Below the pieces are notes generated by a model that saw only the letters and a program-made list of their open reading frames with translations, searched no databases and was not told where the DNA came from. Shown here piece after piece: positions 26,588-35,447 of a stretch of DNA of 57,489 nucleotides. How positions within the stretch are numbered: position 1 is the first letter of the stretch; every line of letters starts with the position of its first letter. Origin of the DNA: Levilactobacillus parabrevis ATCC 53295 (lineage in GTDB: Bacteria; Bacillota; Bacilli; Lactobacillales; Lactobacillaceae); NCBI RefSeq assembly GCF_001434055.1, contig NZ_AZCZ01000017.1:1-57489 (forward strand), given 5' to 3'. The translations under genes were made by a program, and so were the position numbers.

Positions 26588-28629
26588 TGCGCACGGGTTA
26601 CACGTTAAACGGCCGTTACCGCATCATTCGCTCCCTGGGCGAAGGTGGAATGGCCAACGTTTACTTGGCACATGACTTGATTTTGGACCGTGACGTCTCC
26701 GTAAAACTATTACGGCTGGACTTGCGCGATGACCCCGGTACCGTTCGGCGGTTCCAGCGTGAAGCCCTCGCCGCCACGGAGTTAGTCAATGATAATATTG
26801 TTCAGGTTTACGATGTCGGGGAAGAAAACGGCATGCAGTACCTGGTTATGGAGTACGTGGAAGGGACCGACCTTAAGGCCTACATCAAGAAGCACTTCCC
26901 GATTGCGTATCAGGAAGTCATTCAGATCATGGAACAGATTCTCAGTGCCGTGAAAACGGCGCATGAGCACAACATTATTCACCGTGATCTCAAGCCGCAA
27001 AATATCCTGATCGATGAGAATCGGGTCGCTAAGATTACCGACTTCGGGATCGCCGTGGCTCTGTCCGAACACAGCCTCACGCAGACGAATACGGTTCTGG
27101 GCTCGGTCCACTACCTGTCGCCTGAACAGGCGCGTGGGGGGATGGCAACCAAGCAATCCGACATCTATTCGTTAGGGATCATCCTCTACGAGTTACTGAC
27201 GGGGACGGTGCCCTTCGAGGGTGAAACCGCCGTGTCGATTGCGCTGAAGCACTTCCAATCGGAGATTCCATCGGTCAGAGACATTGACCCACGGATTCCA
27301 CAAGCGTTGGAAAATGTGGTCTTGAAGGCAACGTCGAAACGGCCGGCCGATCGTTACACTGATGTGGCGAGTATGGCGGATGATCTGGCGACGTCGTTGT
27401 CACCTAAACGAGCCGGCGAGTTACGGTTCACACCGGCGGAAAATGACGACGGCGAGACGAAGGTGTTGCCAGCCAGTGCGCTGAGTGCTGCGGCAGTGCC
27501 TCACGCCATCGCCAAACCAGTGGGTGAAGAATCAGCTGAAGCGGCCACCAAGGATGCGACGGCGGCCGATGATCAGTCGGCGGGGAAGAAAAAACGCAAG
27601 AAGTATCGGCATCCTCGGCGACGTAAATTTTTGATTGCGGGCGGCATTGTCTTCCTGGTCATTCTGGGAATCTTCATTGGGGTAGCGTTGTTCCGGCCAC
27701 AGATGACCAACGTGCCTAACGTGATTGGTGACCAGGAGACGGCTGCGCGTAGTGCGTTAGTTTCCGCTAAGCTCAAGGTGGGGACCGTGCACAAGACGTC
27801 GAGTGATAAGGTGAAGATTCACCGGGTTGCTCGGACGGAACCACGCTCGGGAACCCAGTTGAAACAAAATACGGTGGTTGATCTGTGGATCAGTACTGGT
27901 CCGAAGCGCTATAAGCTGGATGATTATCAGGGCGATTCGTACGCTAGCACGGCCGCTAAGTTGGAAGCGTTGGGTTTCACGGTGCACCGAGAATCGGTCC
28001 ACTCGACCAGCGTTCCTGCCGGTAAGATCATGCAGCAGAGTGTCTTAGCCGGTAAGAGCGTAGTGCCAAGCAAGACCGACATCACCTTCACGGTCTCCAC
28101 GGGATCGGAAACGGTCACGTTGGCCGATCTGACTAATAAGACTAAGCGACAAGCTCAGAGCTACGCCACGAATCATAACCTGAACCTTGCCTTCCAGTAT
28201 GCTTACTCGAGCGACGTGGCTAAGGGCCGGGTCATTCGGCAATCGCCGGGTGAGGGGGCCGTTGTCCAAGAAGGTGACGAAATCACCCTGACTGTGTCGC
28301 GTGGTACGCAGAGCGAGAGCAGTTCTAGTGTCGATGAGTTCAGCGTGAACGTTAAGATCCCATTCGACAGTGGCTCGACCGATGACGAGAGCGAAGGCGA
28401 CGATGAGTCCTCAAGTAGCACGTCATCCAGCAGTAGTGACAGCAACCTGGTTCAGATTTACTTGAAGGATCAGGACCATTCATTAAGCTCGATTTACAAA
28501 CAAATGACGATCACGGCGGATACAACCGTCACGTTGCCATTTGCGGTAGCATCGGGCAAATCTGGGGCCTACAAGGTCGTCAGAGATGGTCACGTGGTCG
28601 CTTCAGATAATCACGTCACGAAAAATTAA
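26587..28629 (+). CDS. prkC: PASTA-domain Ser/Thr protein kinase (PrkC/StkP type)
   Basis: It is a membrane receptor kinase that senses peptidoglycan fragments or lipid II and controls wall growth and division. The kinase domain (~1-270) shows the glycine loop GEGGMANVY, Lys40, catalytic Asp134 in HRDLKPQN, and DFG. A basic juxtamembrane stretch precedes a single membrane helix at ~348-368. Three PASTA repeats (~372-440, 441-507, 508-577) follow. A Ser/Asp/Glu-rich linker and ~60-residue C-terminal extracellular segment end the protein. A terminator follows. Confidence 0.95.
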   Translation: MRTGYTLNGRYRIIRSLGEGGMANVYLAHDLILDRDVSVKLLRLDLRDDPGTVRRFQREALAATELVNDNIVQVYDVGEENGMQYLVMEYVEGTDLKAYIKKHFPIAYQEVIQIMEQILSAVKTAHEHNIIHRDLKPQNILIDENRVAKITDFGIAVALSEHSLTQTNTVLGSVHYLSPEQARGGMATKQSDIYSLGIILYELLTGTVPFEGETAVSIALKHFQSEIPSVRDIDPRIPQALENVVLKATSKRPADRYTDVASMADDLATSLSPKRAGELRFTPAENDDGETKVLPASALSAAAVPHAIAKPVGEESAEAATKDATAADDQSAGKKKRKKYRHPRRRKFLIAGGIVFLVILGIFIGVALFRPQMTNVPNVIGDQETAARSALVSAKLKVGTVHKTSSDKVKIHRVARTEPRSGTQLKQNTVVDLWISTGPKRYKLDDYQGDSYASTAAKLEALGFTVHRESVHSTSVPAGKIMQQSVLAGKSVVPSKTDITFTVSTGSETVTLADLTNKTKRQAQSYATNHNLNLAFQYAYSSDVAKGRVIRQSPGEGAVVQEGDEITLTVSRGTQSESSSSVDEFSVNVKIPFDSGSTDDESEGDDESSSSTSSSSSDSNLVQIYLKDQDHSLSSIYKQMTITADTTVTLPFAVASGKSGAYKVVRDGHVVASDNHVTKN

Positions 28630-28648
28630 GGAAAAAACCTGCATTTAT

Positions 28649-28687
28649 AGCTCAGTTCTTTTATAATAATAAAGGACTGAGTTTTTT
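28649..28687 (+). terminator. Intrinsic terminator after prkC
   Basis: CTCAGTTCTTTTAT and ATAAAGGACTGAG flank AATA and lead into TTTTTT. Confidence 0.9.
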
Positions 28688-28819
28688 GTTACCAAATTTT
28701 CAAAGAAAGCGGGCAAAGGAAACCTTGCAACCAGTTGCCCGCTGGATGTGTATTTGTTTAAGTGGTTTCGCAGGTTTAAAACGACTGGCCGGTTTACCTG
28801 GCATTTTTGCACGTTAAAT

Positions 28820-29064
28820 CAGTGTCAGCCGTGAGGGCGGTGAGCAAGTGTAACCGCAGGAGGTCAGGGATGTAGCCGGCCGTGACAGCGGTGTTGTCTG
28901 GCGTTCTTTGCCAGACTACAGCGCGGGACGAGCTTTAAGACGGGTGAACTTCGCGGCTTAAAGTCGAGGCAAAAGACCGTTCTTAGGCTTTTGCCGGTCC
29001 CCACAGCAGGCGGAATTCCTGACAGCCGAAGGTGACTACTTTCACCGCCCGGTAAGGCGAACTG
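28820..29064 (+). repeat. Structured element A3, with B-type outer arm
   Basis: The core is of the A type: P1 near GTCAGGGAT, P2 GTCTGGC with GCCAGAC, a P3 that begins CTTTAAG, P4 GGCAAAAG with CTTTTGCC around ACCGTTCTTAGG, and the GGTCCCCACAGCAGGC block. The outer arm differs from the other A copies: GCCGTGAGGGCGGTGA on the left and TCACCGCCCGGTAAGGCGAA on the right. These arm sequences recur nearly unchanged in element B at 54091-54281. It lies between the prkC terminator and rsgA. Confidence 0.87.
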
Positions 29065-29118
29065 TTTGAAAGCGCCAAATGCAAGGAAACATTGGAAAAA
29101 AGAATAAGGAGGTGCTGC

Positions 29119-30015
29119 ATGTCAGAGGGACAAATTCGTCAATCACTGAGCGGCTTTTACGACGTCTTCAGTGATGGCGAGCTGTACCGGACCCGTGCAC
29201 GCGGGAATTTCCGGAAACGGCGAATTACGCCGCTTGTTGGGGATCGGGTACAGTTTGAAAGCTCATCACCCAAGGAAGGGTACATTTTGGAGATTCTTCC
29301 CCGGGATAACGCGTTGACTCGGCCACCAGTGGCTAACATCGATCAGGGTGTCGTCGTGACGGCGGTAGCGTCGCCCGAATTTTCCACGAACCTACTGGAC
29401 CGGCAGTTGATTGCACTAGAGATCAGCAATATCACGCCAGTCATTTACTTCACCAAGACTGACTTGATTCCCGATGAACGTTATCAGGAATTCGAGACGT
29501 TGGCGGCGGGGTACCGGCAGATCGGTTACGATGTCTGCTTGACCCGTGAACCCTTTGCGGAGAGTGGCTTGGACGAGTTGCGGGGCTTGTTGGCCGACAA
29601 AGTCACGGTCATTATGGGCCAGACCGGTGCCGGTAAGTCAACGTTACTGAACCATATTTCACCGGACCTGACGTTAGCGACCGGTGAGATCTCAACGGCC
29701 TTGAATCGGGGGAAACACACGACTCGGAAGGTCAGTTTGATGCCCGTTGCGGGTGGTCTAGTGGCGGATACGCCAGGATTTTCATCGTACGACACATTGA
29801 CCATTGGTTATCGCGAGTTGGGGCAATACTTCCCCGAGTTCGCGTTGGCTTCACGCGAGTGCCGGTTCCGCGGGTGTGTTCATCTGAACGAGCCCGGTTG
29901 TGCGGTCAAAGACGGCGTTGAAGCCGGTCAATTCATGCAGAGTCGTTATGACACATATCTGCAATTACTCACGTTGTTAAAGAATCAAAAACCTGTTTAC
30001 AATAAAAAGAAATGA
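29119..30015 (+). CDS. rsgA: Ribosome small-subunit-dependent GTPase A
   Basis: It is a circularly permuted GTPase that checks late 30S assembly. An N-terminal OB-fold (~1-65) precedes the permuted GTPase motifs: FTKTDL (G4), then GQTGAGKSTLLN (G1) and DTPGF (G3). The C-terminal zinc knuckle is ECRFRGCVHLNEPGCAV. Length ~298 aa. I chose ATG 29119 behind AAGGAGGT, which matches the short N-terminus of the family; the ATG at 29092 is upstream of the ribosome binding site. rpe and thiN follow as in B. subtilis. Confidence 0.96.
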   Translation: MSEGQIRQSLSGFYDVFSDGELYRTRARGNFRKRRITPLVGDRVQFESSSPKEGYILEILPRDNALTRPPVANIDQGVVVTAVASPEFSTNLLDRQLIALEISNITPVIYFTKTDLIPDERYQEFETLAAGYRQIGYDVCLTREPFAESGLDELRGLLADKVTVIMGQTGAGKSTLLNHISPDLTLATGEISTALNRGKHTTRKVSLMPVAGGLVADTPGFSSYDTLTIGYRELGQYFPEFALASRECRFRGCVHLNEPGCAVKDGVEAGQFMQSRYDTYLQLLTLLKNQKPVYNKKK

Positions 30016-30027
30016 GGAAGAGAATTT

Positions 30028-30681
30028 ATGATTAAAGTAGCGCCATCAATTTTAAGTGCAGATTACGTCAATTTACAACCAGATATCGAAATGGTCGACA
30101 AGGCCGGTGCCGAGGTCTTACACATCGACATCATGGACGGTAACTTTGTCCCAGCATTGTCATACGGTCCCGGTTGGGTCAAGGCTATTCGTCCAATCAC
30201 GAAGATGGTCTTAGATGTGCACATGATGGTTCAAAACCCAGAACGTTACGTTGACGACTTTGCCAAGGCCGGTGCCGATATCATCGGGGTTCACGTCGAA
30301 GCAACGCCACACATTCACCGGGCCTTACAAATGATTCAAAACGCCGGTGTGACCCCAGAAGTTGTCATCAACCCTGGGACTCCCGTTTCCGCTATCGAAC
30401 CCGTCTTAGACATGGTTGGCCAAGTCCTTGTGATGACGGTTAACCCTGGCTTTGGTGGTCAGAAGTTCTTACACAGCACGGTTGAAAAAATCGCACAACT
30501 CGATGCCATCAAGAAGGCTAAGGGTTACGACTTTGATATCGAAGTTGATGGTGGGGTCAATGACAAGACGGTCGTTGACTGTGCCAATGCTGGGGCAACG
30601 GTTGCCGTAGCTGGGTCTTATGTTTTCAACGCCGATGACCCGGTTGCTCGCATCAATGCCTTGAAAGCAGCGACGAAATAG
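30028..30681 (+). CDS. rpe: Ribulose-phosphate 3-epimerase
   Basis: It interconverts ribulose-5-P and xylulose-5-P in the pentose phosphate pathway, which also feeds phosphoketolase in lactobacilli. TIM-barrel signatures are visible: APSILSADYVNL, HIDIMDGNFVP, LDVHMMVQNPE, MTVNPGFGGQKF and EVDGGVN. Length (217 aa) is normal. Its TAG overlaps the GTG start of thiN by one base. Confidence 0.97.
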   Translation: MIKVAPSILSADYVNLQPDIEMVDKAGAEVLHIDIMDGNFVPALSYGPGWVKAIRPITKMVLDVHMMVQNPERYVDDFAKAGADIIGVHVEATPHIHRALQMIQNAGVTPEVVINPGTPVSAIEPVLDMVGQVLVMTVNPGFGGQKFLHSTVEKIAQLDAIKKAKGYDFDIEVDGGVNDKTVVDCANAGATVAVAGSYVFNADDPVARINALKAATK

Positions 30682-31358
30682 TGCCACGGGGCGGAACGTT
30701 CAATCTCCTCGTGGGTGGGCCCAAGGCTGAATGGCCGGACGACTTGCGTGCACGGAAAATTGACGGCTCCTGGATTGGCGTTGATCGGGGGACGTTACGG
30801 TTAATCGATCAGAATATTCAGCCAGTGGCGGCGATTGGCGATTTTGACTCCTTACAAGCACCAGAGCTCCAACGCGTTCGGCGCAACGTAAAGGATATTC
30901 GTCAGTCACAGCCGGAAAAGGACTATACGGACACCCAGCTTGCCGTTTCGGTCGCGTTAAACGACTACGGTGCCGATAAAATTGACATCTACGGTGCGAC
31001 GGGTGGTCGGTTAGACCATTTCTTGGCAAACCTCTTTATCGTGCTCCAGCCGGAGTATAAGCGGTATGCCGGCCGAATTCGGTTGATTGACAAGCAGAAT
31101 ACGATTTCGTTTTATTTGCCGGGGCATTATACGGTGGAGAAGGAAGCCGATAAGAACTATTTGGCCTTCATTCCACTGACGCCCATTGACCATTTGAGTC
31201 TGACTAATGAAAAATACCAACTCCACAACGAGCCAATTCCGTACCCAATTTCTTTCGCCAGTAACGAGTTCGTGGGCGGATCGGGCGAGTTCCAATTCGA
31301 CACGGGCCTATTATGTGTCATCCAAAGCTGCGACACTTATGAGGCGCGACACGAATAA
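30681..31358 (+). CDS. thiN: Thiamine diphosphokinase
   Basis: It makes thiamine diphosphate from thiamine and ATP. Motifs are visible: GVDRGTLRLI, AIGDFDSL, QPEKDYTDTQLAV and GATGGRLDHFLANL, all typical of the ATP and thiamine sites. Length (225 aa) is normal. It starts at GTG 30681 inside the rpe stop, without a strong ribosome binding site, so coupling is likely. Its TAA (31356-31358) falls in the left arm of element A4. Confidence 0.94.
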   Translation: MPRGGTFNLLVGGPKAEWPDDLRARKIDGSWIGVDRGTLRLIDQNIQPVAAIGDFDSLQAPELQRVRRNVKDIRQSQPEKDYTDTQLAVSVALNDYGADKIDIYGATGGRLDHFLANLFIVLQPEYKRYAGRIRLIDKQNTISFYLPGHYTVEKEADKNYLAFIPLTPIDHLSLTNEKYQLHNEPIPYPISFASNEFVGGSGEFQFDTGLLCVIQSCDTYEARHE

Positions 31359-31599
31359 CTTGGCGGTGTACTATTTGAGTTTACCGCCTGCGTGCCAGGG
31401 TTGCGCCTGCTGTGGGGACCGGCAAGAGCCTGAGAAGCGGTCTCTTGCCTCGACTTTAAGCCGTGAAATTCACACGGCTTAAAGTTCGTCCCATGCTGTA
31501 AGACCGGGAAGAACCAAGCGCCCGGCCTAACACCATCGACACAGCTGGCTCCATCCTGGCCTCCTCCGGCTCACCATTACTAGAGCTGTGCAGTTATTC
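31353..31599 (-). repeat. Structured element A4 (multi-helix intergenic family)
   Basis: This copy is inverted. The outer arm pairs GAATAACT (31353-31360) with AGTTATTC (31592-31599) and includes the thiN stop codon. On the minus strand, P1 is GCCAGG with CCTGGC. P3 is a perfect CTTTAAGCCGTG with CACGGCTTAAAG, and P4 is GGCAAGAG with CTCTTGCC around ACCGCTTCTCAGG. The GGTCCCCACAGCAGGC block is intact. Confidence 0.87.
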
Positions 31600-31675
31600 G
31601 CCGGATTTCATGGGCTGTCGCTAAGTGTGGTAGATTTTGTGCCATTTTGATGACCAAACTTTGTAGTTTATGATA

Positions 31676-31717
31676 ATCGTCGCCTTACTAGAAAATTTCT
31701 AGTGGGTGACGATTTTT
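31676..31717 (+). terminator. Terminator-like hairpin downstream of thiN and A4
   Basis: ATCGTC and GACGAT enclose a second perfect stem, CTAGAAA/TTTCTAG, and a TTTTTT tract follows. It may terminate the rsgA-rpe-thiN transcript beyond element A4. Confidence 0.75.
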
Positions 31718-31861
31718 TGTTTTGAACCGTTAAACATCTTCCTACACTTACTACTAATGCAAAAATCGTAGAATCTGTCTCATTTTTTTGATTGAATTGA
31801 TTAAATTTTTTGCGTTTAGGACTGACTTTTGCGTGGTAGTAGGGGGTAAGGGACAAAAAAA

Positions 31862-32138
31862 TCGCCTCAAATTTCGAAGCGAATCACCAGTTTTAGTGAT
31901 TGCCGGAAACTTGACGCGATTTGGCGTATTAATAAAAATTTGGAAGAGACTATTTGGAAAAGGCTAAGTGTAGGGGCACACCGATGAAATCTGGTGCCCA
32001 TAACTTTCATATTCTTGAAATGAGAACGAGCCGTTGCGTGACAGTTTTCACAACAAACGGGCTCTTGAAAGAGGTGGTATCGAATGTACGAAAAAAGCGA
32101 GGGGCACAGGTAAAGCCTGCACTCCTCGCTTTTTTCGT
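31862..32138 (+). ncRNA. Candidate structured transcript or leader of unknown role
   Basis: The region holds several hairpins and no large gene. They are CGCC..CG with CG..GGCG enclosing AATCAC/GTGATT (31862-31927), GGGGCAC with GTGCCC (about 31974-32000), and GAGCCGTTG with AACGGGCTC (about 32028-32064). A weak promoter, TTGACG (31911) plus TAAAAA (31933), could start it. Downstream, GAGGTGG precedes a 9-codon frame (MYEKSEGHR) that runs into the terminator shared with rpmB. The UGGUAUCG stretch faintly recalls a T-box, but no gene follows on this strand. Confidence 0.35.
32088..32138 (-). terminator. Bidirectional terminator, serves rpmB
   Basis: AAAAAAGCGAGG (32091-32102) and CCTCGCTTTTTT (32124-32135) form a symmetric stem with T-tracts both ways. 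It lies 20 bp after the rpmB stop on the minus strand. Confidence 0.9.
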
Positions 32139-32156
32139 TTAACCGTGTCTGTTTAA

Positions 32157-32342
32157 CTAGACGCGGGTTACCTTACCTGATTTCAAGGTCCGAGCAGAAA
32201 TCCAGACCTTCTTTGGCTTACCGTCCACTAAGATGCGAACCTTTTGTAAGTTCGGCTTCCAAGCGCGACGACTTGAATTCAAAGCGTGAGAACGCTTGTT
32301 ACCGAAGCGCGTCCGCTTGCCGTTGATAAAATCCTTTGCCAT
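32157..32342 (-). CDS. rpmB: Large ribosomal subunit protein bL28
   Basis: It is a 50S subunit protein. The sequence shows [18 protein letters not shown], then [13 protein letters not shown] and [10 protein letters not shown], typical of L28. Length (61 aa) is normal. There is no CxxC pair, so this is the zinc-free form. It is transcribed away from yloU, as in B. subtilis. Confidence 0.97.
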   Translation of the reverse strand: MAKDFINGKRTRFGNKRSHALNSSRRAWKPNLQKVRILVDGKPKKVWISARTLKSGKVTRV

Positions 32343-32581
32343 GGCGTAAACCCTCCTTTGTTAATTCATTCATTACTTTTATAAAAAAGCAGTGCTTTTT
32401 ACTCACCTGACTAATTTACCATACTCTTTTGCGGAACGCAATGTTTTCTTTCAAGGAAATCTACTTGACACCTATTTCCCCTCACAACGTGCTTTTCAGT
32501 CATCCTATTTCTATTTTGGGCGCGGTTGTGGTAAGATTAATTTCTGTTAAGATTGTATATCCAGATAAGGAGGCTATTTCC

Positions 32582-32944
32582 ATGGCCGTAAAGATTAAGA
32601 CTCAATACGGAACAATTGATATTACCAATGAAGTGATTGCGACCGTTGTTGGGGGTGCCGCGACTGATAATTATGGTGTCGTGGGCATGGCAAGCAAAAA
32701 TCAGATTCGAGACAATGTAAATGATATCTTACGGCGGGAGAACTACGCCCGCGGTGTGGTCGTTCGCCAAGAAGAAAATGGCGTGGCCATTGATGTTTAC
32801 GTGATCGTTAGCTACGGAACTAAGATTTCCGAAGTTTCACGTAACGTCCAATCTAAAGTCAAATATAACCTGGAAACGATGCTGGGGGTTACTGCAAACT
32901 CAGTAAACGTCATTGTTCAAGGGGTGCGGGTGTTGGCTGATTAG
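32582..32944 (+). CDS. Asp23/Gls24-family protein (YloU-like)
   Basis: It is a small Asp23-family protein with the core YGTIDITNEVIATVVGGAA, then GVAIDVYVIVSYGTKISEV and VNVIVQGVRVL. ATG 32582 follows AAGGAGG. It precedes fakA in the conserved rpmB/yloU/fakA/recG arrangement. The function is not settled; links to envelope stress and fatty-acid metabolism are known for relatives. This is the second paralog in the window. Confidence 0.9.
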   Translation: MAVKIKTQYGTIDITNEVIATVVGGAATDNYGVVGMASKNQIRDNVNDILRRENYARGVVVRQEENGVAIDVYVIVSYGTKISEVSRNVQSKVKYNLETMLGVTANSVNVIVQGVRVLAD

Positions 32945-32976
32945 CCAGACGTACTGAAATCAAGGAGGATACTTAG

Positions 32977-34668
32977 TTGAAAGTAACAGAAATTACTAAT
33001 CTTGAGTTTGGTAAGATGGTCCAAGCCGCATCGCAAAAGCTAAACCAGAATGCCGATTTTATTAATTCATTGAATGTTTTCCCCGTTCCTGATGGGGATA
33101 CTGGAACCAACATGAGTCTGTCACTGCAGAGTGGGGCCAAGTACGAACGTGAAGCCGATACCGATGCTGTGGGGGCTTTATCAACGGCTCTAGCCAAGGG
33201 TTTACTGATGGGTGCGCGGGGAAACTCCGGCGTTATCCTATCCCAGATCTTCCGGGGCTTTTCTCGGAAATTGGCGGATAAGCAAACCTTGACGGCCCAA
33301 GACTTAGCTGATGGGTTCGCAGCTGGCGCAGAGACGGCGTACAAGGCCGTTATGAAGCCAACTGAAGGAACTATCCTGACGGTTGTCCGTGAGGGTGCTC
33401 AGGCCGGCTTAAACACCGCTAAGAAGTCCGATGACATTTTAGCAGTGATGGATGCCGTCTACGAAGCTGCTAAGGCAGCCTTGGCAACGACGCCAGACTT
33501 ACTGCCTGTTTTGAAGCAGGTCGGTGTGGTTGATTCCGGTGGCCAAGGGTTGACGTTTGTGCTCGAAGCCTTTAACGACTCATTAAATGGTCGTGTGGCT
33601 GAAGAGGGCGACTACAAGCCTGACGATGCTGAAATGGACGAAATGATCGATGCTGCTCACCACCAAAGTGTGCAGGGTAAGCTCGATCCCGAAAGCATCA
33701 AGTACGGTTACTGTACTGAAATCATGGTCCGAATCGGCCGTGGGAAGCAAATCGAACACGACTTTGATTACGATACCTTCTACAAGTACCTCGCTGATTT
33801 AGGAGATTCTTTGCTGGTTGTGAACGATGACGAAATCGTCAAAGTCCACGTTCACACGGAGCATCCTGGCAAGGTCATTGCTTGGGGCCAAGAATTTGGT
33901 GACCTCGCAAAGGTTAAGGTTGACAACATGCGGATGCAACAGGAAACCATCATGGAACATGATGAAGAATCTGCTGGAGCAGCTGCACCAGTGGCTGAAG
34001 CCGAAGCACCTGCCGATACTGCCATTATTGCCATCGCTGCCGGTGACGGTCTCGCTACGCTCTTCAAGAGCCTGGGTGTGACTCACGTGGTCAACGGTGG
34101 TCAGACCATGAATCCAAGTACGCAGGATATCGTGGACGCCATCAACAACAGTAAGGCCAAACGGGCCATTGTGTTGCCAAACAACAAGAACATCTTCCTG
34201 GCTGCTGAACAAGCCGCTCAGGTTGCCGATGTTCCAACGGTTATCGTCCACTCAAAGACGGTTTCTCAAGGGATGACGGCTATGTTGGGGTACAACCCAG
34301 ATGCCGAGTTGGATGACAACCAAGCTGCGATGGAAGAAAACTTAGCCGCCGTTAAGAGTGGTCAAGTGACCCACGCCATTCGGGATACCGAGTTGGATGG
34401 ATTTGACATCAAAGAAGGTAACTTCATGGGAATCGTCGATGGCACCATCAAGGTGACCGATGCCGACTTGTTAAAGACGGCGGTCGCTACGGTGAAGGCC
34501 ATGCTCGACGATGACAGTGAAATTGTCACGATTATTTATGGGACTGACACGACCGAAGACGTTGCAAACCAATTGCAAGCGGCCGTTGAAGACTTAGATG
34601 ATGAATTAGAAACGGAAGTTCATGATGGGGGCCAACCGGTCTATCCATTCTTGATTTCTGTCGAATAG
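32977..34668 (+). CDS. fakA: Fatty acid kinase catalytic subunit FakA (YloV)
   Basis: It phosphorylates fatty acids presented by FakB proteins and feeds acyl-phosphate to PlsX/PlsY. The N-terminal Dak2-like ATP-binding domain shows FPVPDGDTGTNMSLS and GARGNSGVILSQI. A central domain and a C-terminal DegV-like segment (IVTIIYG near 510) complete a 563-residue protein of normal size. It starts at TTG 32977 with AAGGAGG upstream. PlsX, the next enzyme in the route, is 2.8 kb downstream. Confidence 0.93.
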   Translation: MKVTEITNLEFGKMVQAASQKLNQNADFINSLNVFPVPDGDTGTNMSLSLQSGAKYEREADTDAVGALSTALAKGLLMGARGNSGVILSQIFRGFSRKLADKQTLTAQDLADGFAAGAETAYKAVMKPTEGTILTVVREGAQAGLNTAKKSDDILAVMDAVYEAAKAALATTPDLLPVLKQVGVVDSGGQGLTFVLEAFNDSLNGRVAEEGDYKPDDAEMDEMIDAAHHQSVQGKLDPESIKYGYCTEIMVRIGRGKQIEHDFDYDTFYKYLADLGDSLLVVNDDEIVKVHVHTEHPGKVIAWGQEFGDLAKVKVDNMRMQQETIMEHDEESAGAAAPVAEAEAPADTAIIAIAAGDGLATLFKSLGVTHVVNGGQTMNPSTQDIVDAINNSKAKRAIVLPNNKNIFLAAEQAAQVADVPTVIVHSKTVSQGMTAMLGYNPDAELDDNQAAMEENLAAVKSGQVTHAIRDTELDGFDIKEGNFMGIVDGTIKVTDADLLKTAVATVKAMLDDDSEIVTIIYGTDTTEDVANQLQAAVEDLDDELETEVHDGGQPVYPFLISVE

Positions 34669-34679
34669 TATTACCACCA

Positions 34680-34713
34680 AAGGGGTCCAGGACGATTGTC
34701 CCGGTCCTCTTTC
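34680..34713 (+). terminator. Intrinsic terminator after fakA
   Basis: AGGGGTCCAGGAC and GTCCCGGTCCTCT flank GATT. The T-tract is short. Confidence 0.7.
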
Positions 34714-34726
34714 GCGTTACGGGTCT

Positions 34727-34970
34727 ACAACGCTTAGATGCGTGATCCGTTGTCGCCTGCGACTGCCAAGGGTTCCGCCTGCTGTGGGGACCGGGAAAAG
34801 CCTGAAAAACGGTCTTTTCCCTCGACTTTAAGTCACGAAGAACACGTGTCTTAAAGTTCGTCCCATGGTGTAAAGGCCGGGAAAATCACCCAGCCTAACA
34901 CCATGGACACGGCTGGCTACACCCTTGGCCTCCTCCGGCTCAGACGGATCGTTCACGTCCAAGCATTGTT
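34727..34970 (-). repeat. Structured element A5 (multi-helix intergenic family)
   Basis: This copy is inverted. The outer arm begins ACAACGCTTAGA (34727 on) and closes at CCAAGCATTGTT (34959-34970). On the minus strand, P1 is GCCAAGGGT with ACCCTTGGC, P2 includes CATGGTGT with ACACCATG, P3 begins CTTTAAG, and P4 is GGGAAAAG with CTTTTCCC around ACCGTTTTTCAGG. The next element, A6, is 195 bp away in the opposite orientation. Confidence 0.87.
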
Positions 34971-35165
34971 GATCCAAGCGGAAGCGAGAGATGATCGTGC
35001 TGAACTATTTAGTAGAGTCGTCTGGATATGGTTAAAAGTATTCAGGTAATCTAGGTGATTGTACCTTTGATGACTGACGTGTAAGGCGTAAAATTAGAGT
35101 ACTAGATTGGGAATTATCAACAAGAGACTCATCTTGTTGTGGTAGCATCACAGAGTATGGTTTAT
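34971..35165. other. Spacer between elements A5 and A6
   Basis: I see no gene. An 8-bp perfect hairpin, CAACAAGA/TCTTGTTG, lies near 35128-35149. Confidence 0.5.
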
Positions 35166-35416
35166 TTGAATTTGTGATTAACTGCTTGTTTAGCTGGAGG
35201 CTGTCAGGGATGGCGTCAGCCGTGACAACGGTGTTAGGCCGGGTGTTCGGTTTCCCCCGGCCTTACAGCGTGGGACGTGTTTGGAAACTCGTCTGAATTT
35301 TGACGAGGTTTCAAACCGAGCCGGAAGCCCGTTCTTTGGCTGCAGGCGGTCCCCACAGCGGCAGAATCCCTGACAGCCGCAAGCGGAACGAAACGCGCAT
35401 TAACCACAAGATTAAA
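35166..35416 (+). repeat. Structured element A6 (multi-helix intergenic family)
   Basis: The long outer arm includes TTTGAATTTGTGATTAA (35166-35182) against TTAACCACAAGATTAAA (35400-35416), then GGCTGTCAGGG with CCCTGACAGCC. It is closest to A1: both share the GTTTGGAAACTCG-type P3 and a P4 with an internal loop around a CCGTTCTTTGG-type loop. The conserved block is shortened by two bases. It ends ~30 bp before recG. Confidence 0.88.
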
Positions 35417-35447
35417 TCAAAACAATAAGGATGGGAGGGGTGTCACG

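Noticed and set aside
31940-32138. True T-box riboswitch between thiN and rpmB
   Set aside because: The core is imperfect, stem I landmarks are not evident, and no tRNA-related gene follows on that strand.
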